Counted from the stretch's first letter, positions 52,025-61,751 are shown. The stretch: DNA of 64,000 bases from Variovorax sp. WS11 (GCF_010499245.1 NZ_JAAGOW010000004.1:930001-994000), one strand, 5' to 3'. Numbers and translations are program-made. The notes: a model not told the origin generated them from the letters alone.

Positions 52025-53803
52025 ATGACCACCGCAAAGTCCGCCCCCCGCAAGACCGCCGCCAAAAAGACAACGGCCAAGAGGGCAGTGAAGAAAGCTC
52101 CTGCCAAGAAGACCGCGGCGAAGCGGCCCACGGCCCAGTTCCGCCAGGGCGCGGTGGCTAGCAACGGACTGAAGAGTTTTGCTCTGCATAGCCTGGATGC
52201 CTCCTCCAAGCCCGCCGTGAACGCCATGGCCGCCGCACGGGCCGCGCAACCTGTCTTCGCGTTCGCGGGGGGGGCTGGCCCGCAGGCCATGGACCCCGAG
52301 ACCGCCGCGCGCGGCTACCTCGAACAAGCCCTTGCGAGTGACGCCACGCCGCAGTTCGCCCTGCCCGTGGCGAACAAGGTGCCCAGCGAGTTCAAGAGCC
52401 TGGGCACCGAGGCCATCCCGCTGACAGGCACGACGACCGTCAAGTTCCGCCAGACCTTCGGCAAGATCCCCGTCTACGGCTCGCTGGTGACCGTGGAGCT
52501 GGACATGCAGAACCAGCTGATCGGCATCAACTCGGCGCTGGGCACGCCCATAGGCGTGAAGCCCGTCGCGTCGATCTCGGCCGCAAACGCGGTGAGCGCG
52601 GTCAAGGCCTACCCCGGTTACAGCAAGAAGCTGGACGGCGTAGTGCCGCGCCTGAACTACTATTACGACAACGGCGCCTCCAAATGGCGGCTGGTGTTCA
52701 TCCTGGAAGATGTGCCTGTCGTGCCCGACAAGAAGGGCCCATCGCCCGTTCTAATGGACTATGTCGTGGACGCGCACACCGGCAAGGTCGTCACGGCAAC
52801 CCCTCGCACGCCCACGGCCGCGACCTCGGGCACGGGCATCGACGGGCTGGGCGAGACACGCACCTTCGAGACCGACAAGACGGGCAACGTCAACCTGATG
52901 AAGGACTCGACGCTGAACGTGCAGACCTTCGACTTCGGCTTCCGTGACCCGGTGACCGGCGAAGCCCTGCTGCCGGGCAAGCCCATCAAGAATCCGCCGG
53001 TCTTCTCGCCCTCGGCCGTCAGCGCGCATGCCAACGCGGAGGCCGTGTCGCTGTTTCTGCGCAACGTGCTCAAGCGCAACAACATTGACAACCAGGGCGG
53101 GCTGATGCGATCCAGCATCAACTGTGTGGACCGCAGCGACAGCCCCGACGGCAAGCAATGGGTCAACGCGTTCTGGAACGGCCGCCAGATGGTGTACGGG
53201 CAACGCTTGGCCGGCACCACCTTTCTGTCCATGTCCGTGGCGCTGGACGTGGTGGGCCACGAGATGTTCCACGGCGTAACCGACAAGACCTCGCGGCTGG
53301 AATATGCCAAGCAGTCCGGCGCGCTGAACGAGTCGTATTCGGATATTTTCGGCATCATCATCGCCAACAACGCGAACCCCAACCCCGTCACTTGGAACTG
53401 GCTGATCGGTGCCGGGCTGACGCCTAGTGGTGCCCCGTTCCGCGACATGAGCGACCCGACGCGCTTCAACCAGCCGGACAACATGAAGAGCTTTGTGGTG
53501 CTGCCCAACACGCCCAACGGCGACAACGGCGGCGTGCACATCAACAGCGGCATCCACAACAAGGCCGCCTTCAACGTGCTGGTCGCCAAGAAAGCTGGCA
53601 AGCTCGCCTTCAAACCCCAGGAGGTCGCGGCCATCTTCTACCTGGCCCTGACGCAGCGCTTGTCGCGCACCTCGCAGTTCGCCGACAGCCGGCGCGCCGT
53701 GCTCGACAGCGCGCGCACGCTGTTCCGCGCCCTGCCTGCCGCCGAGCTGGCGAGCCGGATCACGGCCATCGAGGGCGCGTTCTCCGCCGTTGGGATCAAC
53801 TGA
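52025..53803 (+). CDS. M4-family (thermolysin-type) metallopeptidase with histone-H1-like N-terminus
   Basis: A 592-residue zinc peptidase. Catalytic motif H412-E-M-F-H416 (VVGHEMFHGV), third ligand E436 (GALNESYSD) and the transition-state His H511 (NSGIHNKAAF) are all present. Residues about 95-260 are an FTP/PepSY-type pro-region (VPSEFKSLGT...YVVDAHTGKVV). Odd feature: residues 1-40 are a Lys/Ala/Pro-rich tail (APRKTAAKKTTAKRAVKKAP) like bacterial histone-H1 proteins, in place of an export signal. The start (52019 or 52025) follows GCGAAGG. It may stay intracellular or use another export route. The HAD phosphatase overlaps its stop. Confidence 0.88.
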   Translation: MTTAKSAPRKTAAKKTTAKRAVKKAPAKKTAAKRPTAQFRQGAVASNGLKSFALHSLDASSKPAVNAMAAARAAQPVFAFAGGAGPQAMDPETAARGYLEQALASDATPQFALPVANKVPSEFKSLGTEAIPLTGTTTVKFRQTFGKIPVYGSLVTVELDMQNQLIGINSALGTPIGVKPVASISAANAVSAVKAYPGYSKKLDGVVPRLNYYYDNGASKWRLVFILEDVPVVPDKKGPSPVLMDYVVDAHTGKVVTATPRTPTAATSGTGIDGLGETRTFETDKTGNVNLMKDSTLNVQTFDFGFRDPVTGEALLPGKPIKNPPVFSPSAVSAHANAEAVSLFLRNVLKRNNIDNQGGLMRSSINCVDRSDSPDGKQWVNAFWNGRQMVYGQRLAGTTFLSMSVALDVVGHEMFHGVTDKTSRLEYAKQSGALNESYSDIFGIIIANNANPNPVTWNWLIGAGLTPSGAPFRDMSDPTRFNQPDNMKSFVVLPNTPNGDNGGVHINSGIHNKAAFNVLVAKKAGKLAFKPQEVAAIFYLALTQRLSRTSQFADSRRAVLDSARTLFRALPAAELASRITAIEGAFSAVGIN

Positions 53804-54246
53804 TGGCCATTGCCGTCGTGTTCTTCGACCTCGGCGACACGCTGGTCACGTCCGATCGGAAGTGGATTGCCGGCGCCAAAGCGCTGCTGAAGGACCTGCA
53901 CCAGGCACAACTGCGCCTGGGCATCATCTCCAACACCGAAGGCGTTCCCGACCGGGTGGCCATCCTGAAGCTGCTGCCCACGGACTTCAAGCTGTCGGCC
54001 TTCGAGGAGAAGCTGGTGATCTTCTCGTCCGAGGTGGGTGCAGTGAAGCCATCGCGAGCCATCTTCGACAAGGCCGTTGCACAGACCGGGCTGCCGACCA
54101 GCCAGTGCCTCTTCTGCGGCGAAAACGTCATCGAGACCCTGATGGCACAGCAGGCGGGGCTGCGCGCGCTGCGCGTGCTGCCGCCGCCTGGCGACCTGCC
54201 CGCACTGTCGAAGCAGATCCGGGAGTTCGTGACGCTGAGCGCCTAG
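53803..54246 (+). CDS. HAD-family hydrolase
   Basis: A 147-residue haloacid dehalogenase-superfamily phosphatase. Motif I FFDLGDTLVTSD (nucleophile D9, variant DxGDT), motif II GIISNTE, motif III Lys in GAVKPSRAIF and a late CGENVIETLMAQ where the acidic motif IV would fall. Compact, without a full cap domain, so it may act on a macromolecule or phosphoprotein. Its ATG shares a base with the stop of the M4 peptidase gene (TGATGG), so the two are translationally coupled. Confidence 0.82.
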   Translation: MAIAVVFFDLGDTLVTSDRKWIAGAKALLKDLHQAQLRLGIISNTEGVPDRVAILKLLPTDFKLSAFEEKLVIFSSEVGAVKPSRAIFDKAVAQTGLPTSQCLFCGENVIETLMAQQAGLRALRVLPPPGDLPALSKQIREFVTLSA

Positions 54247-54286
54247 ATGACCACGAGGGAGAGCGGGCCAAAGTGGGGGCTACACA

Positions 54287-55817
54287 CAATACTGTTCGGA
54301 TAGAATAATTTGATGCATAATGACTGCCGTCGCAACGACGGAGTCGAGCATGGCGAGAACCAAGGCGGTCCTGGGAAGTGGGGCAAGGCTGGCTGACTTT
54401 CTGAGTGCCAGCCTGCTGGCGCGGGTCGTGCCGGCCGAGCTGGTGAATGCGGTGCTCGATGCCCACGGCTGCAACTCGCAGCGCGTGCGCAGCTTTCCGG
54501 CGGTGGCAGGGGCGTACTACTGCATGGCCCTGAGCCTGTACCCCGAGGCCGCGTACGAGGAAGTGTTCGCGGCCGTGTCGCAGGGCCTGGCCTGGGCGGC
54601 CGGCGCTGCCGAGCCACCCCGGGTGACAAAGTCCTCGATCAGCGGCTTGCGCAGCAAGATCGGCGCGGCGCCGATGCGTGAACTGGTCGAGCGCTGCTGC
54701 GTGCCCATGGCTGACGCCCAGGCGCACCCCCACGCGTTCTATGCCGGCCTGAGGCTGGTCGCCATTGACGGCAGCACCTTCGAGCTGCCTGACGAGGCGG
54801 AGAACGCGGCGCATTTCGGCTACCCGGGCAGCCGAATCGGCCGCGCTGGCTACCCGCAGGCACGATGCATGGTCCTGGTGGAGTGCGCGACGCACGCGAT
54901 CCTGTGTGCCAACCTGGGGCCCTACCCTAGCGGCGAGTGGGAGCTGTTCCAGCCGCTGTTGCCCCGGCTGGGGCCGGGCATGCTGTGCCTGGCCGACCGG
55001 GGGTTCAACGGCTTCGAGCACTGGCAGCAGGCGCAAGCCACCGGGGCGCAGTTGCTCTGGCGCTGCGTGGGCAACCGCCAGATGCCCGTGCATCGCATGC
55101 TCGACGATGGTTCGTACCTCAGTGCCATCCATCCCACCGGTGTGAGCCGCAGCGAGGCGACGAGCCAAGCCATCGTGGTGCGCGTCATCGAGTACGCCTT
55201 GCCGGGACTGGCCGATGCAGAACCGCGCTACCGACTGTTGACCACGTTGCTGGACCCGCAGGTCGCCCCGGCGTTGGAGCTGGCAGCGGTGTACCACCAG
55301 CGCTGGGAGATCGAGGGCGTATTCGACGAGCTCAAGACGCACCTGCGACAGAGCCGCCGCGTGCTGCGCAGCAAGACCGCGGAGCTCGTGCGCCAGGAGT
55401 TCTATGGCTGGGTGCTGGCGCACTACTCGGTGCGCTGGCTGCTGCATCAGGGCGCCACGCGGCATCGAATGGCACATGCCGAGCTGTCCTTCACAGGGCA
55501 TGTGCAGCTGCTTCGCCGCGCACAGCCCGGCTCCGGGGCCTTTCCCCCCAGCGCGCCCGAGGCGTCGACGACGATGGTTCAATGAACTGCTCGAAGCCTG
55601 CACCCGGATCCGCGCCACGCGCACGCTGAACAAGCGCTCGCCGCGGATGGTCAAGCGGCGCCACTCGCCTTACGCATCATTCGACCACCACGCGCCGACG
55701 CGCGTGCCCATCGATTGCACCCCCGAGATCATCGGCCCGCCTGGACCCCGGCCCAAGCCAGCCGATTCCCATATACCGCGTCGATTCAGGAGCTTATGCC
55801 ATAAACGAACAGTATTA
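54287..55817. mobile_element. IS4-family insertion sequence with 10-bp target duplication
   Basis: A 1531-bp element bounded by inverted ends AATACTGTTCG (54288-54298 and, on the other strand, 55806-55816) and flanked by the direct repeat GGGCTACACA (54277-54286 and 55818-55827). A 10-bp duplication is usual for IS4-type elements. The transposase inside is frameshifted, so it moves only if helped in trans. Confidence 0.85.
54320..55717 (+). pseudogene. Frameshifted IS4-family transposase
   Basis: The N-terminal 400 residues read well: DUF4096-like start (LADFLSASLLARVVPAELVNAVLD), catalytic Asp in LVAIDGSTFELPD, second Asp in MLCLADRGFNGFEHW and Glu in YHQRWEIEGVFDELKTHLRQS. After SFTGHVQLLRRAQPGSGAFPP (about 55550) the expected tail RRRRRWFNELLEACTRIRATRTLNKRSPRMVKRRHSPY continues in another frame, so one indel near 55555-55575 separates the C-terminus. 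A non-essential tail is lost; activity uncertain. Confidence 0.8.
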
Positions 55818-56010
55818 GGGCTACACAGCTATCTTGAGCAGCCTGCGCCGTATCGCGAATCCGGACTCGGCTTTGAGGGGCGAAGCGGTATCGGCATTGC
55901 CCGCGGTCGGAGTTCGTAGAGGAAAGTAAATCTGGTTCAACAGTAAAGGTAAATGGTTTGCCGCCTGTTGCGAAGCCCTTTTCACAATTAAACAAAACCC
56001 AAAGGGCGGG

Positions 56011-56412
56011 TCAATTGCTTACAGAACTCATCGCGGACTGTGAACGCCCCAGGCAGCCTTCAATCCACTTTCCGGCCTTGGCCTCGAACGCAGCTATGAG
56101 TTCCTCCCGAGTTTTGAAGCCATGAGCCAAGGCAAGTCGGCATTTGCAGCCGCCCTCGTAAGCAATGTCACCCGAGCCCCACAGCAAGCCGTCGTTAGCC
56201 AGCCGAGCAATGCGAACGGAAACTTGCCAATTGTCCCGCTCGATGTGCTTCACCTCTGTTTCTGGTTGCATGGCTTCCGCCGGCGTCAGAGCTCTCTGCT
56301 CAAGCATTTTGCAGGCTGCATAGCCCCTCTCGGTCACCTTTCCGACCACTGCCGGCGCGGCGTACCGCCAACCTTCCCCCTCCACAAGCATCGGAGGAAT
56401 ATCTGCATCCAC
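56011..56412 (-). CDS. Hypothetical protein
   Basis: 133 residues, no recognised family. Contains VTERGYAACKMLEQRALTPAEAMQP, then VSVRIARLANDGLLWGSGDIAYEGGCKCRLALAHGFKTREELIAAFEAKAGKWIEGCLG with two Cys pairs. The composition is protein-like. A TTGACT box lies about 10 bp upstream on the reading strand's complement, but no clear promoter is claimed. Sits between two IS elements; could be a fragment. Confidence 0.45.
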   Translation of the reverse strand: MDADIPPMLVEGEGWRYAAPAVVGKVTERGYAACKMLEQRALTPAEAMQPETEVKHIERDNWQVSVRIARLANDGLLWGSGDIAYEGGCKCRLALAHGFKTREELIAAFEAKAGKWIEGCLGRSQSAMSSVSN

Positions 56413-56643
56413 AAAACCTGTTGACTTTAAAAGACAGCCAACTTCTCGATATCGTCCGCCTCCACAATTTGGAAAGGCAGTTTAGTGTCGCAGAGCGCTG
56501 CGAGCAGTTTCATAGGCAATTTCGTGTCCCCCCTCATCCGAGTTGCAGCGGAACTTTATGACAGAGTGAAGGGACGCGGTTAAGAAAAAGAGTGTTTAGG
56601 CAAAAGGGTGTATCAATCGGTAGCCGCGCGCACTGCTGTCCGG

Positions 56644-56916
56644 TTAAAAGTTGAACAGATTCAACTGGTTAGCGAGGTCAGGCGGTTCCGAATGGGACAG
56701 ATCGGTCTGTAAGGCGCATGAGAGCTGGGTTTTCTCGAATACCGAGACCGACAAGATCTGTAGACAAGTGTAGAGAGAGGCATCGAGTTGAAGCTCCTTC
56801 CTGACAATGGCGATGAGCACGTAAGTGGCGACGGCGCACCAGACCTGCGTCTTTACCGCGTTCTCGCTGGTGCCCATGAAGTGTTTGATGCGCAGGTGCT
56901 GCTTGATCCACTTGAA
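56644..56916 (-). pseudogene. C-terminal fragment of the split IS4-type transposase
   Basis: Reads FKWIKQHLRIKHFMGTSENAVKTQVWCAVATYVLIAIVRKELQL and on to DLANQLNLFNF, the normal C-terminus of this IS4 subgroup, beginning just after the YREK-like catalytic block. It continues the protein that breaks off at about 59463. Confidence 0.88.
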
Positions 56917-56963
56917 CAAGGGGGCGACATTCTGCCCGTCAACATCTCTCGCATGACATCGTA

Positions 56964-57383
56964 GTGCGCTACCGCTTCCACCCTCTTGTGGGTGGGAGCC
57001 TCGCGGTGGTCAGGGTGCACGACGTCTGCGGCGAGCCCTGCTACGTCATCCGGCGGCACGATGGCACGACGGTGTCCGTCCCCGCGTGGATGACCGAGCT
57101 TTCGGCGGGCGACGTGCAAATCGTCGAGCAATCGCGCTTGCCGCTTGCAACGCTGCTGGAGCTGCGCCGCTGGGTATCGACGTTCCTATCCTCACGGGTT
57201 TGCACAAACCCTACAGGAGAGCGCGATGCCGCCACGCCCGATGGCCCAGACAGTGCTGTTCGACGACGCCGAAGAGCAACCTCTGCCACAACTGCCGCAG
57301 GACGTTCAGATCCATCTGTTGCAGCAGATGGTGCAGTGGATGCGAGTCGTCGCCGTGGCGATCAACAAGGGAGAACGCGATGA
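56964..57383 (+). CDS. DUF5372-like protein of the serine-recombinase element
   Basis: Residues 1-78 (VRYRFHPLVGGSLAVVRVHDVCGEPCYVIRRHDGTTVSVPAWMTELSAGDVQIVEQSRLPLATLLELRRWV) match a short family that accompanies this recombinase type. The rest of the frame is basic low-complexity sequence overlapping the next gene, so the true product may effectively end near residue 90. Start codon uncertain (GTG at 56964 or further upstream). Role unknown. Confidence 0.6.
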   Translation: MRYRFHPLVGGSLAVVRVHDVCGEPCYVIRRHDGTTVSVPAWMTELSAGDVQIVEQSRLPLATLLELRRWVSTFLSSRVCTNPTGERDAATPDGPDSAVRRRRRATSATTAAGRSDPSVAADGAVDASRRRGDQQGRTR

Positions 57384-57399
57384 ACAAGATCACCGCTGA
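57226..57399 (+). CDS. Small protein preceding the serine recombinase
   Basis: 57 residues from ATG 57226 after GGAGAG: MPPRPMAQTVLFDDAEEQPL followed by an amphipathic helix VQIHLLQQMVQWMRVVAVAINKG. It overlaps the recombinase start by 20 bp. It is probably a recombination accessory factor of the element, an inference from its constant position before the recombinase gene. Confidence 0.55.
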   Translation: MPPRPMAQTVLFDDAEEQPLPQLPQDVQIHLLQQMVQWMRVVAVAINKGERDEQDHR

Positions 57400-59431
57400 G
57401 CATCTGTCGCGGCGGGCGTGCGTGTATGTTCGCCAATCGACGCCGGACCAAGTTCACAACAACCTCGAGAGCCAGCGTCGGCAGTACGCGCTGGTCGATC
57501 GTGCTCGGCAACTGGGATGGGAGCGCGTGGAGGTCATCGACGACGATCTTGGCCGCTCCGGTTCAGGCACGCTGCGTCCGGGCTTCGAGCGTTTGCTGGG
57601 GTTGCTGTGCGACGGCGAGGTCGGCGCGGTGCTGAGCATCGAAGCGTCGCGCCTGGCGCGCAACGGGCGCGACTGGCACACGTTGCTGGAGTTCTGCAGC
57701 GTCGTGGGGACGTTGCTCATCGATGCGGATGGCATCTATGATCCCGCGCAGATGAACGACCGGCTGCTGCTGGGCATGAAGGGCACGATCAGCGAGATGG
57801 AGCTGGCCAGCTTTCGGCAGCGAGCGCACGAAGCAATGAAGCAAAAGGCCAAACGCGGGGAGCTTTTTATGGGCGTACCCATCGGCTACGTGCGCACCTT
57901 CGATGACCGCCTCGAGAAGGATCCCGACGAGCGCGTGCGCGCGGCCATCTATCTGGTGTTTCGCAAATTCGCCGAACTCGGCAGCGCCCGGCGCGTGTAT
58001 TTCTGGCTGGGTAAGCAAGGCATCGAGATGCCGGCTGTGACGAGCGCCGGCGGCGCCGAACGAATCGTGTGGAAGGTCCCACGCTACCACAGCGTGCTGA
58101 GCCTGCTGCAGAACCCGATCTACGCAGGTGCTTACGCATACGGTCGCAGCAAGACCAGCGTGCGCATCGAGGATGGACGCAAGCGTGCCGTGCGAACCTC
58201 CCATCGCAAGCCCGAGGACTGGTCGGTGCTGATCCTCGATCATCACGAGGGCTACATCGACTGGGACGCGTATCGTGGCAACCAGGAGTTGATGGCTCAC
58301 AACACCAATGGACGCGGCAGCGCGGTGCGCGGTTCGATCAGGAGCGGCAGCGCGTTGTTGTCGGGACTGCTGCGCTGCGGACATTGCGGGGCCAAGCTGT
58401 GCGTAGCCTATCCAGGCCCGACCAGCATCCGCTATCAATGCACCACGCGTATCCTCAGCCGCGACCATGCCTGCTGTGTCATGTTCGGCGGCCTCGGCGC
58501 GGATCGACTGGTGGGCGAGCAAGTGCTGCGCTGCCTGCAGCCGCTGGGACTGCAAGCGGCGCTGCAGGCCATCGATCAGCTGCAAAGCGTCGAGGACGAA
58601 CGGCTGGCCCAGAAGCGTCTGGCGCTGCAGCGGGCCCGCTACGAGGTCGACCGTGCGCAGCGCCAGTACGATGCCGTGGACCCCGCCAACCGTCTTGTCG
58701 CTGGGTCATTGGAGCGGCGCTGGAACGACGCTTTGAGCGTGCAATCGCGGCTCGAGGCAGAGGTCGCGGAGTTGATGCAACAGCGCCCTGATGCGCTCAG
58801 CGACGAAACCAAGCAAGCCCTCATGTCGTTGGCCGAGGATGTGCCGCGGCTATGGGACCACCCGGACACCACGCCCGATGTCAGGAAGCGCATCGTGCGC
58901 ACCGTGATCAAGGAGATCGTCGTGACCTCCGAGGGTGACTCGGTGCGCTTCATCGTGCACTGGCAAGGCGGTGATCACACCGAGCTGTGGTTGAAGAAGA
59001 CGCCCACGGGTGCGCATCGCTACGTGACGAGCGCCGAGACGATCGAGCTGATCGCTTCGCTGGCTCGCCTGCAGCCCGACGAGCGCATAGCCGCCACCAT
59101 CAATCGACTGGGCCACCGCACGGCGCACGGGCATACCTGGACCGCTACGCGCATCTGTTCGATCCGCAATGGCCACGGCATCGCGCCGTACCGCCAGGGC
59201 GAACGTCAGGAACGTGGTGAGCTGACCGTTGATGAGGTCGCCGCCGCTTTGCACGTCACGCCGACCACCGTGCTGCGACTGATCCGCCAGAAGGACCTTG
59301 CGGCCAAGCAAGCCTGCCGCAACGCGCCGTGGACCATTCGCCAGGCCGATCTCGATGAATTTCTCGCCGCCCGTGCCGAGCCAGGCCCGTCAACTCACGT
59401 CGCGGGCCAGCTGGCCCTTGATATTCAATGA
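57380..59431 (+). CDS. Large serine recombinase
   Basis: 683 residues from ATG 57380 (AAGGGAGAACGCG upstream). The resolvase domain has the nucleophile S20 (CVYVRQSTPDQ) and EASRLARNGRDWHTLLEFC. A recombinase domain follows (VPIGYVRTFDDRLEKD...LLQNPIYAGAYAYGR), then a zinc ribbon (LLRCGHCGAKLCV...CTTRILSRDHACC) and a coiled-coil region. The C-terminus is fused to an excisionase/MerR-like helix-turn-helix (LTVDEVAAALHVTPTTVLRLIRQKDLAAKQ...ADLDEFL), which may help target choice. All parts are complete, so it is probably active. Confidence 0.93.
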   Translation: MNKITAEHLSRRACVYVRQSTPDQVHNNLESQRRQYALVDRARQLGWERVEVIDDDLGRSGSGTLRPGFERLLGLLCDGEVGAVLSIEASRLARNGRDWHTLLEFCSVVGTLLIDADGIYDPAQMNDRLLLGMKGTISEMELASFRQRAHEAMKQKAKRGELFMGVPIGYVRTFDDRLEKDPDERVRAAIYLVFRKFAELGSARRVYFWLGKQGIEMPAVTSAGGAERIVWKVPRYHSVLSLLQNPIYAGAYAYGRSKTSVRIEDGRKRAVRTSHRKPEDWSVLILDHHEGYIDWDAYRGNQELMAHNTNGRGSAVRGSIRSGSALLSGLLRCGHCGAKLCVAYPGPTSIRYQCTTRILSRDHACCVMFGGLGADRLVGEQVLRCLQPLGLQAALQAIDQLQSVEDERLAQKRLALQRARYEVDRAQRQYDAVDPANRLVAGSLERRWNDALSVQSRLEAEVAELMQQRPDALSDETKQALMSLAEDVPRLWDHPDTTPDVRKRIVRTVIKEIVVTSEGDSVRFIVHWQGGDHTELWLKKTPTGAHRYVTSAETIELIASLARLQPDERIAATINRLGHRTAHGHTWTATRICSIRNGHGIAPYRQGERQERGELTVDEVAAALHVTPTTVLRLIRQKDLAAKQACRNAPWTIRQADLDEFLAARAEPGPSTHVAGQLALDIQ

Positions 59432-59462
59432 CATACGAAGGAGTGCAGTATGAAAGGCAGTC

Positions 59463-60365
59463 GAAGAACAACTCGACCTGCCAGCGGCTCTTGTAGAGCG
59501 CAGCGATCGTCAGCGCCGGCAAAGCCATGTGATTGGTCAGGAAGACGAGAGTCTTGCCCGACTCCGGGTCCTTGAACCGGATGCGTCGCAGGTGCTGCGG
59601 ATACTTCTTCGCCGAGTAGTGCCCATTGAGCATCACTTGCTGATCGCTGATGATGCCGGTGCTGCGATCGGTGGTAGCCGAGTAGACGCGCCGAGCGTCC
59701 ATCGGCGATTTGGCGCGCGTGACGAAGTAGGCGCCGGCCTGCTGCAGTGCATGCAGCCTCGCGAAGTCGACGTAGCCGCGATCCATCACATAGAACGCGC
59801 CGGCCTCGATGACCAGCATGTCCAGCACGTTCACGTCGTGCAACTTGCCGTCGCTGATGTGGATGAACGCGGGGATGGCCCCGCGCAGGTCCAGCAGGGT
59901 GTGCAGCTTGATCGCCGCTTTGGTGGAGCGAAACGGCGCCCAGGAGAACAGGCTCAAGCACAGGTCGATGGTGCTGGAGTCCAGGGCGTAGACCGTGTTG
60001 TCCAATTCCACGCCGAGCACCGCATCGCCCACGTAGAGCTTGCGCGCGCGACGGATCAGCACCGCCGCCAGGTCGGACCAGATGCGCCAATCGCGCGACT
60101 CGTTCGCATCGGCCAGGGTCGATCGCTTGACCGCCGCGCGAAAACCCATCGCATAGAGCTTGCTGGCATTGGCGGACAGGCTGACCTCGATATCGCGCAG
60201 GCTCTCTCGCCACGTCAACTGGGCGAATGCCATGGCGCGGAACTGCTCGGCACAGGTCAGTGTGCGAACGCCCGAGTTGCCACCATAGCGATTCACGATT
60301 CGGGCGAAGCTGGTCCATGGAACGAACTCCATGAGTTGAGCGAACAAGGTCTTGCCGACGTACAC
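59463..60365 (-). pseudogene. N-terminal fragment of the split IS4-type transposase
   Basis: From GTG 60365: MYVGKTLFAQLMEFVPWTSFARIVNRYGG (DUF4372-type start), catalytic Asp in YALDSSTIDLCLSLFSWAPFR, second Asp in FYVMDRGYVDFARLHAL and the last catalytic segment ALYKSRWQVELFF, at which the reading frame enters the inserted element. Joined to the 56916 fragment it would give VELFFKWIKQHLRIKHF, an uninterrupted transposase. Confidence 0.9.
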
Positions 60366-60626
60366 GCGTGCTCCCCAGGGCTGTCAGACCCCGGAAAGTA
60401 CGCGGTTCCTCGCGATCGACGTTCAAGTCGGCACCAAACAAAATCGGCCTGCGGCCCGCGCCAGTGCTTGATCTCAGGTTCGGCGCGGGTCATTTAACCG
60501 GACAGCAGTGAGCCGCGCGAAAGAATCAGCTGGGCGGCGAGCGTACTGCCGCTGACCTCTATCGCGGCGGCTAACCATACCTGCTCGCACTGGTTGCCGC
60601 GCGCGACCAATGCCGCGCACGCCTAA

Positions 60627-60728
60627 CGGCAGCTGGATGCGTTCGGCAAAGTCATGCGGAGCGCCATCTGGCAAGAGCCCGATGAAGGCATCTGGGAAGT
60701 TCGCGGCTGCCGCAAGGTTCCCCGCTAG
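60627..60728 (+). pseudogene. Fragment of a GH15 (glucoamylase/trehalase-type) glycosidase
   Basis: The frame reads RQLDAFGKVMRSAIWQEPDEGIWEVRG-CRKVPR and stops. QLDAFG and the catalytic block EPDEGIWEVRG are hallmarks of GH15 enzymes. The rest of the ~600-residue protein is absent, so this is a relic, probably truncated by the neighbouring IS insertions. Confidence 0.65.
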
Positions 60729-60837
60729 TCGATTACCCGTTGTAGTGAATGACTCGCGCGGAGTGCACTACGGTATCCTCAGGACAGGGTCCCCGGCTGA
60801 ATGATGTCCGGCCGTTCCCCAAGATGCAGGAAATGCG

Positions 60838-61212
60838 ATGATCAAAGTTGGGGTCGTTGACGACCATGCGATTGTCCGTTCTGGGTTGCGCCATTTTCTC
60901 TTGCAACACGTCGACATACGCGTGGCTTGGGAGGCGGCCAGCGGGCGCCAGGCGATCGAACTGGTGCGCTCGGTCGAGCTCGATGTCCTGGTAATGGATC
61001 TCTCGATGCCCGGGCAAAGCGGCATCGACGCACTGGCGATGATCCGCGCCAAGGCACCGGATGTCGGCATTCTCATTTTCAGCAGCTACCCCGAGGAGCA
61101 TTACGCAATGAACCTGATCCGGCAGGGCGTGAGCGGCTACCTCAACAAGGCATGCGATCTGATCGAGATCGTGAACGCGATCCGCGCCATCTCCGTGGGC
61201 CGTCGCTACTGA
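60838..61212 (+). pseudogene. Response regulator receiver domain, output domain lost
   Basis: 124 residues matching NarL/FixJ-type receivers: VGVVDDHAIVRSGLRHFLL (acidic pocket), the phosphoacceptor Asp in LDVLVMDLSMPGQSGIDAL, ILIFSSYPEEHYA and Lys in GVSGYLNKAC. It ends at AIRAISVGRRY with a stop where family members go on to a LuxR helix-turn-helix. Downstream sequence shows no recognisable output domain. Either a relic or a stand-alone receiver. Confidence 0.75.
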
Positions 61213-61751
61213 CCTGCGCTTCGCGGCGACGTTTGGCATCGCATCGCCGCAAGTCTTGCTGCCGAGGACCTACGGCGATCGGCCAGATCTGGTTGTCGAC
61301 CAATGCTTGTCCGCGGTAGAGGCCCCTGCGTTCAGCCTGGCGCGCGGGCTCCGCCTAGGGCCGCCCGGATGCAGCGAATCCCGAGGGGCACGGTAATTCT
61401 GGAAGGTCAGCCTCCAGCCTCCAAGCAGGAGGGATCAATGTCGCTTCCGGACGAATGCCCAGGGCGGACTATGGCTGCGGAGGACCTTTGTCTCCACTAT
61501 CCAAAGTACTATGCCTGACTTGAGGATCGCGTTGAAGGGGTCGGTCCCACTAGGCGAGCGCGGAAAGCGGTAGCGAGAAATGACCAGCCAAAAGCGCTGA
61601 TCGCGGTGCTGCGCTAGGTCATCAAGCCGGAAGCGATGCTGATCCGCGTGCGCTGGTATGTGGCATACCCTGCCTCCGCCTGTTCAAGATACTCCGTCAT
61701 AGCTGATGTAGCAGTAGTAAGGTTGCGCAAACTTCATTTACAGAGGCTGAG
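61213..61751. other. Spacer without recognised gene
   Basis: About 540 bp. Possibly decayed continuation of the response regulator in its first part; nothing recognised in the rest. Confidence 0.45.

Larger units (their letters stand above)
56917..59462 (+). mobile_element. Serine-recombinase mobile element inside the IS4-type transposase gene
   Basis: About 2546 bp between the two transposase fragments. The trinucleotide GAA is present at both junctions (56914-56916 and 59463-59465) and once in the reconstructed target, consistent with the short core crossover of a large serine recombinase rather than DDE transposition. It carries three co-oriented genes ending with the recombinase. Confidence 0.78.
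56631..60510. mobile_element. IS4-type element split by an inserted serine-recombinase element
   Basis: The outer ends are 18-bp inverted repeats CACTGCTGTCCGGTTAAA (56631-56648 and, on the other strand, 60493-60510), flanked by the 9-bp direct repeat AGCCGCGCG (56622-56630 and 60511-60519). The transposase gene on the minus strand is cut in two, with a ~2.5-kb element in between. The preserved outer duplication shows that the IS inserted first and was interrupted later. Confidence 0.88.
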
